Below, one piece after another: positions 41,369 to 41,385 of a DNA stretch of 41,385 nt. How positions within the stretch are numbered: position 1 is the first letter of the stretch; every line of letters begins with the position of its first letter. This DNA is from CAZBJJ01 sp964492245 (GTDB taxonomy: Bacteria > Spirochaetota > Spirochaetia > Treponematales > Breznakiellaceae). The notes below the pieces were generated by a model. That model did not search any database. It worked only from the letters and a program-made list of their open reading frames with translations, and was not told the DNA's origin. The translations under genes were made by a program, and so were the position numbers. The DNA lies in NCBI GenBank assembly GCA_964492245.1, contig CAZBJJ010000014.1, forward strand, positions 1 to 41,385. The letters are read 5' to 3'.

Positions 41369-41385
41369 ACATAGATTTTTTTTTA

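Overview
The window looks like a chromosomal segment of a spirochaete of the Treponema type. The evidence is a mix of a large FapA/DUF342 protein with a FlhG/MinD-like ATPase, a 7TMR-DISM receptor, a small treponeme-like beta-barrel, a VorB-type ferredoxin oxidoreductase, a TrkH channel and RsbW-like ATPases, at roughly even GC with many ATGA-type overlaps. The assignment is inference from gene content only. A run of 100 Ns (7968-8067) shows that this is a draft scaffold. I see no insertion sequence, prophage or CRISPR array, so most of the window is core chromosome.

Left part (1-4651, + strand): tRNA-Ser(GCT), tRNA-Arg(GCG), tRNA-Ser(CGA), tRNA-Ser(GGA), the small SRP RNA, then dnaX, ybaB and recR. 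This replication/repair order is conserved in many bacteria. dnaX carries an A10 tract followed by a -1 stop, probably the tau/gamma switch. trkH follows with its own promoter. Next come a convergent outer-membrane beta-barrel gene, a small unknown gene, and a divergent AgrA/AgrC-like two-component pair. The regulator gene of that pair is split by a one-base frameshift in a C5 run. The 9-12-9 direct repeats in front of it look like a LytTR site.

Middle part (7839-17606): after the gap lies leuS (- strand), preceded by a long leader hairpin that would bury its ribosome binding site, and then tRNA-Arg(CCT). purL (+) encodes a one-chain FGAM synthase whose glutaminase domain has lost its catalytic Cys and His. 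A strong terminator and a palindrome precede a tightly coupled four-gene oxoacid:ferredoxin oxidoreductase operon.

Right part: a six-gene minus-strand operon (17624-24103) runs parA, parB, AI-2E-type permease, CheY-like receiver, NlpC/P60 hydrolase, 7TMR-DISM/PAS/ATPase receptor. Divergent from it is a five-gene set (24143-27484): DRTGG protein, HAD phosphatase, CBS-ATPase, DRTGG-like protein, PHP phosphoesterase. A long minus-strand array follows (27481-36959, read right to left): small membrane protein, FlhG/MinD-like ATPase, FapA-like protein, lgt, thrC, a pRiA4b-ORF3-like protein, and a PtsN-like EIIA. Last is a plus-strand operon: ctp protease, rsmE, a WecG/TagA-like protein and a sigma-54-activator-like protein. 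The last two have substitutions at key residues.

Themes across the window: several genes (trkH and ctp most clearly) have a -10 box exactly where transcription would begin at the start codon, which suggests leaderless mRNAs. A 27-bp intergenic repeat occurs after recR and after leuS. Translational coupling is pervasive.
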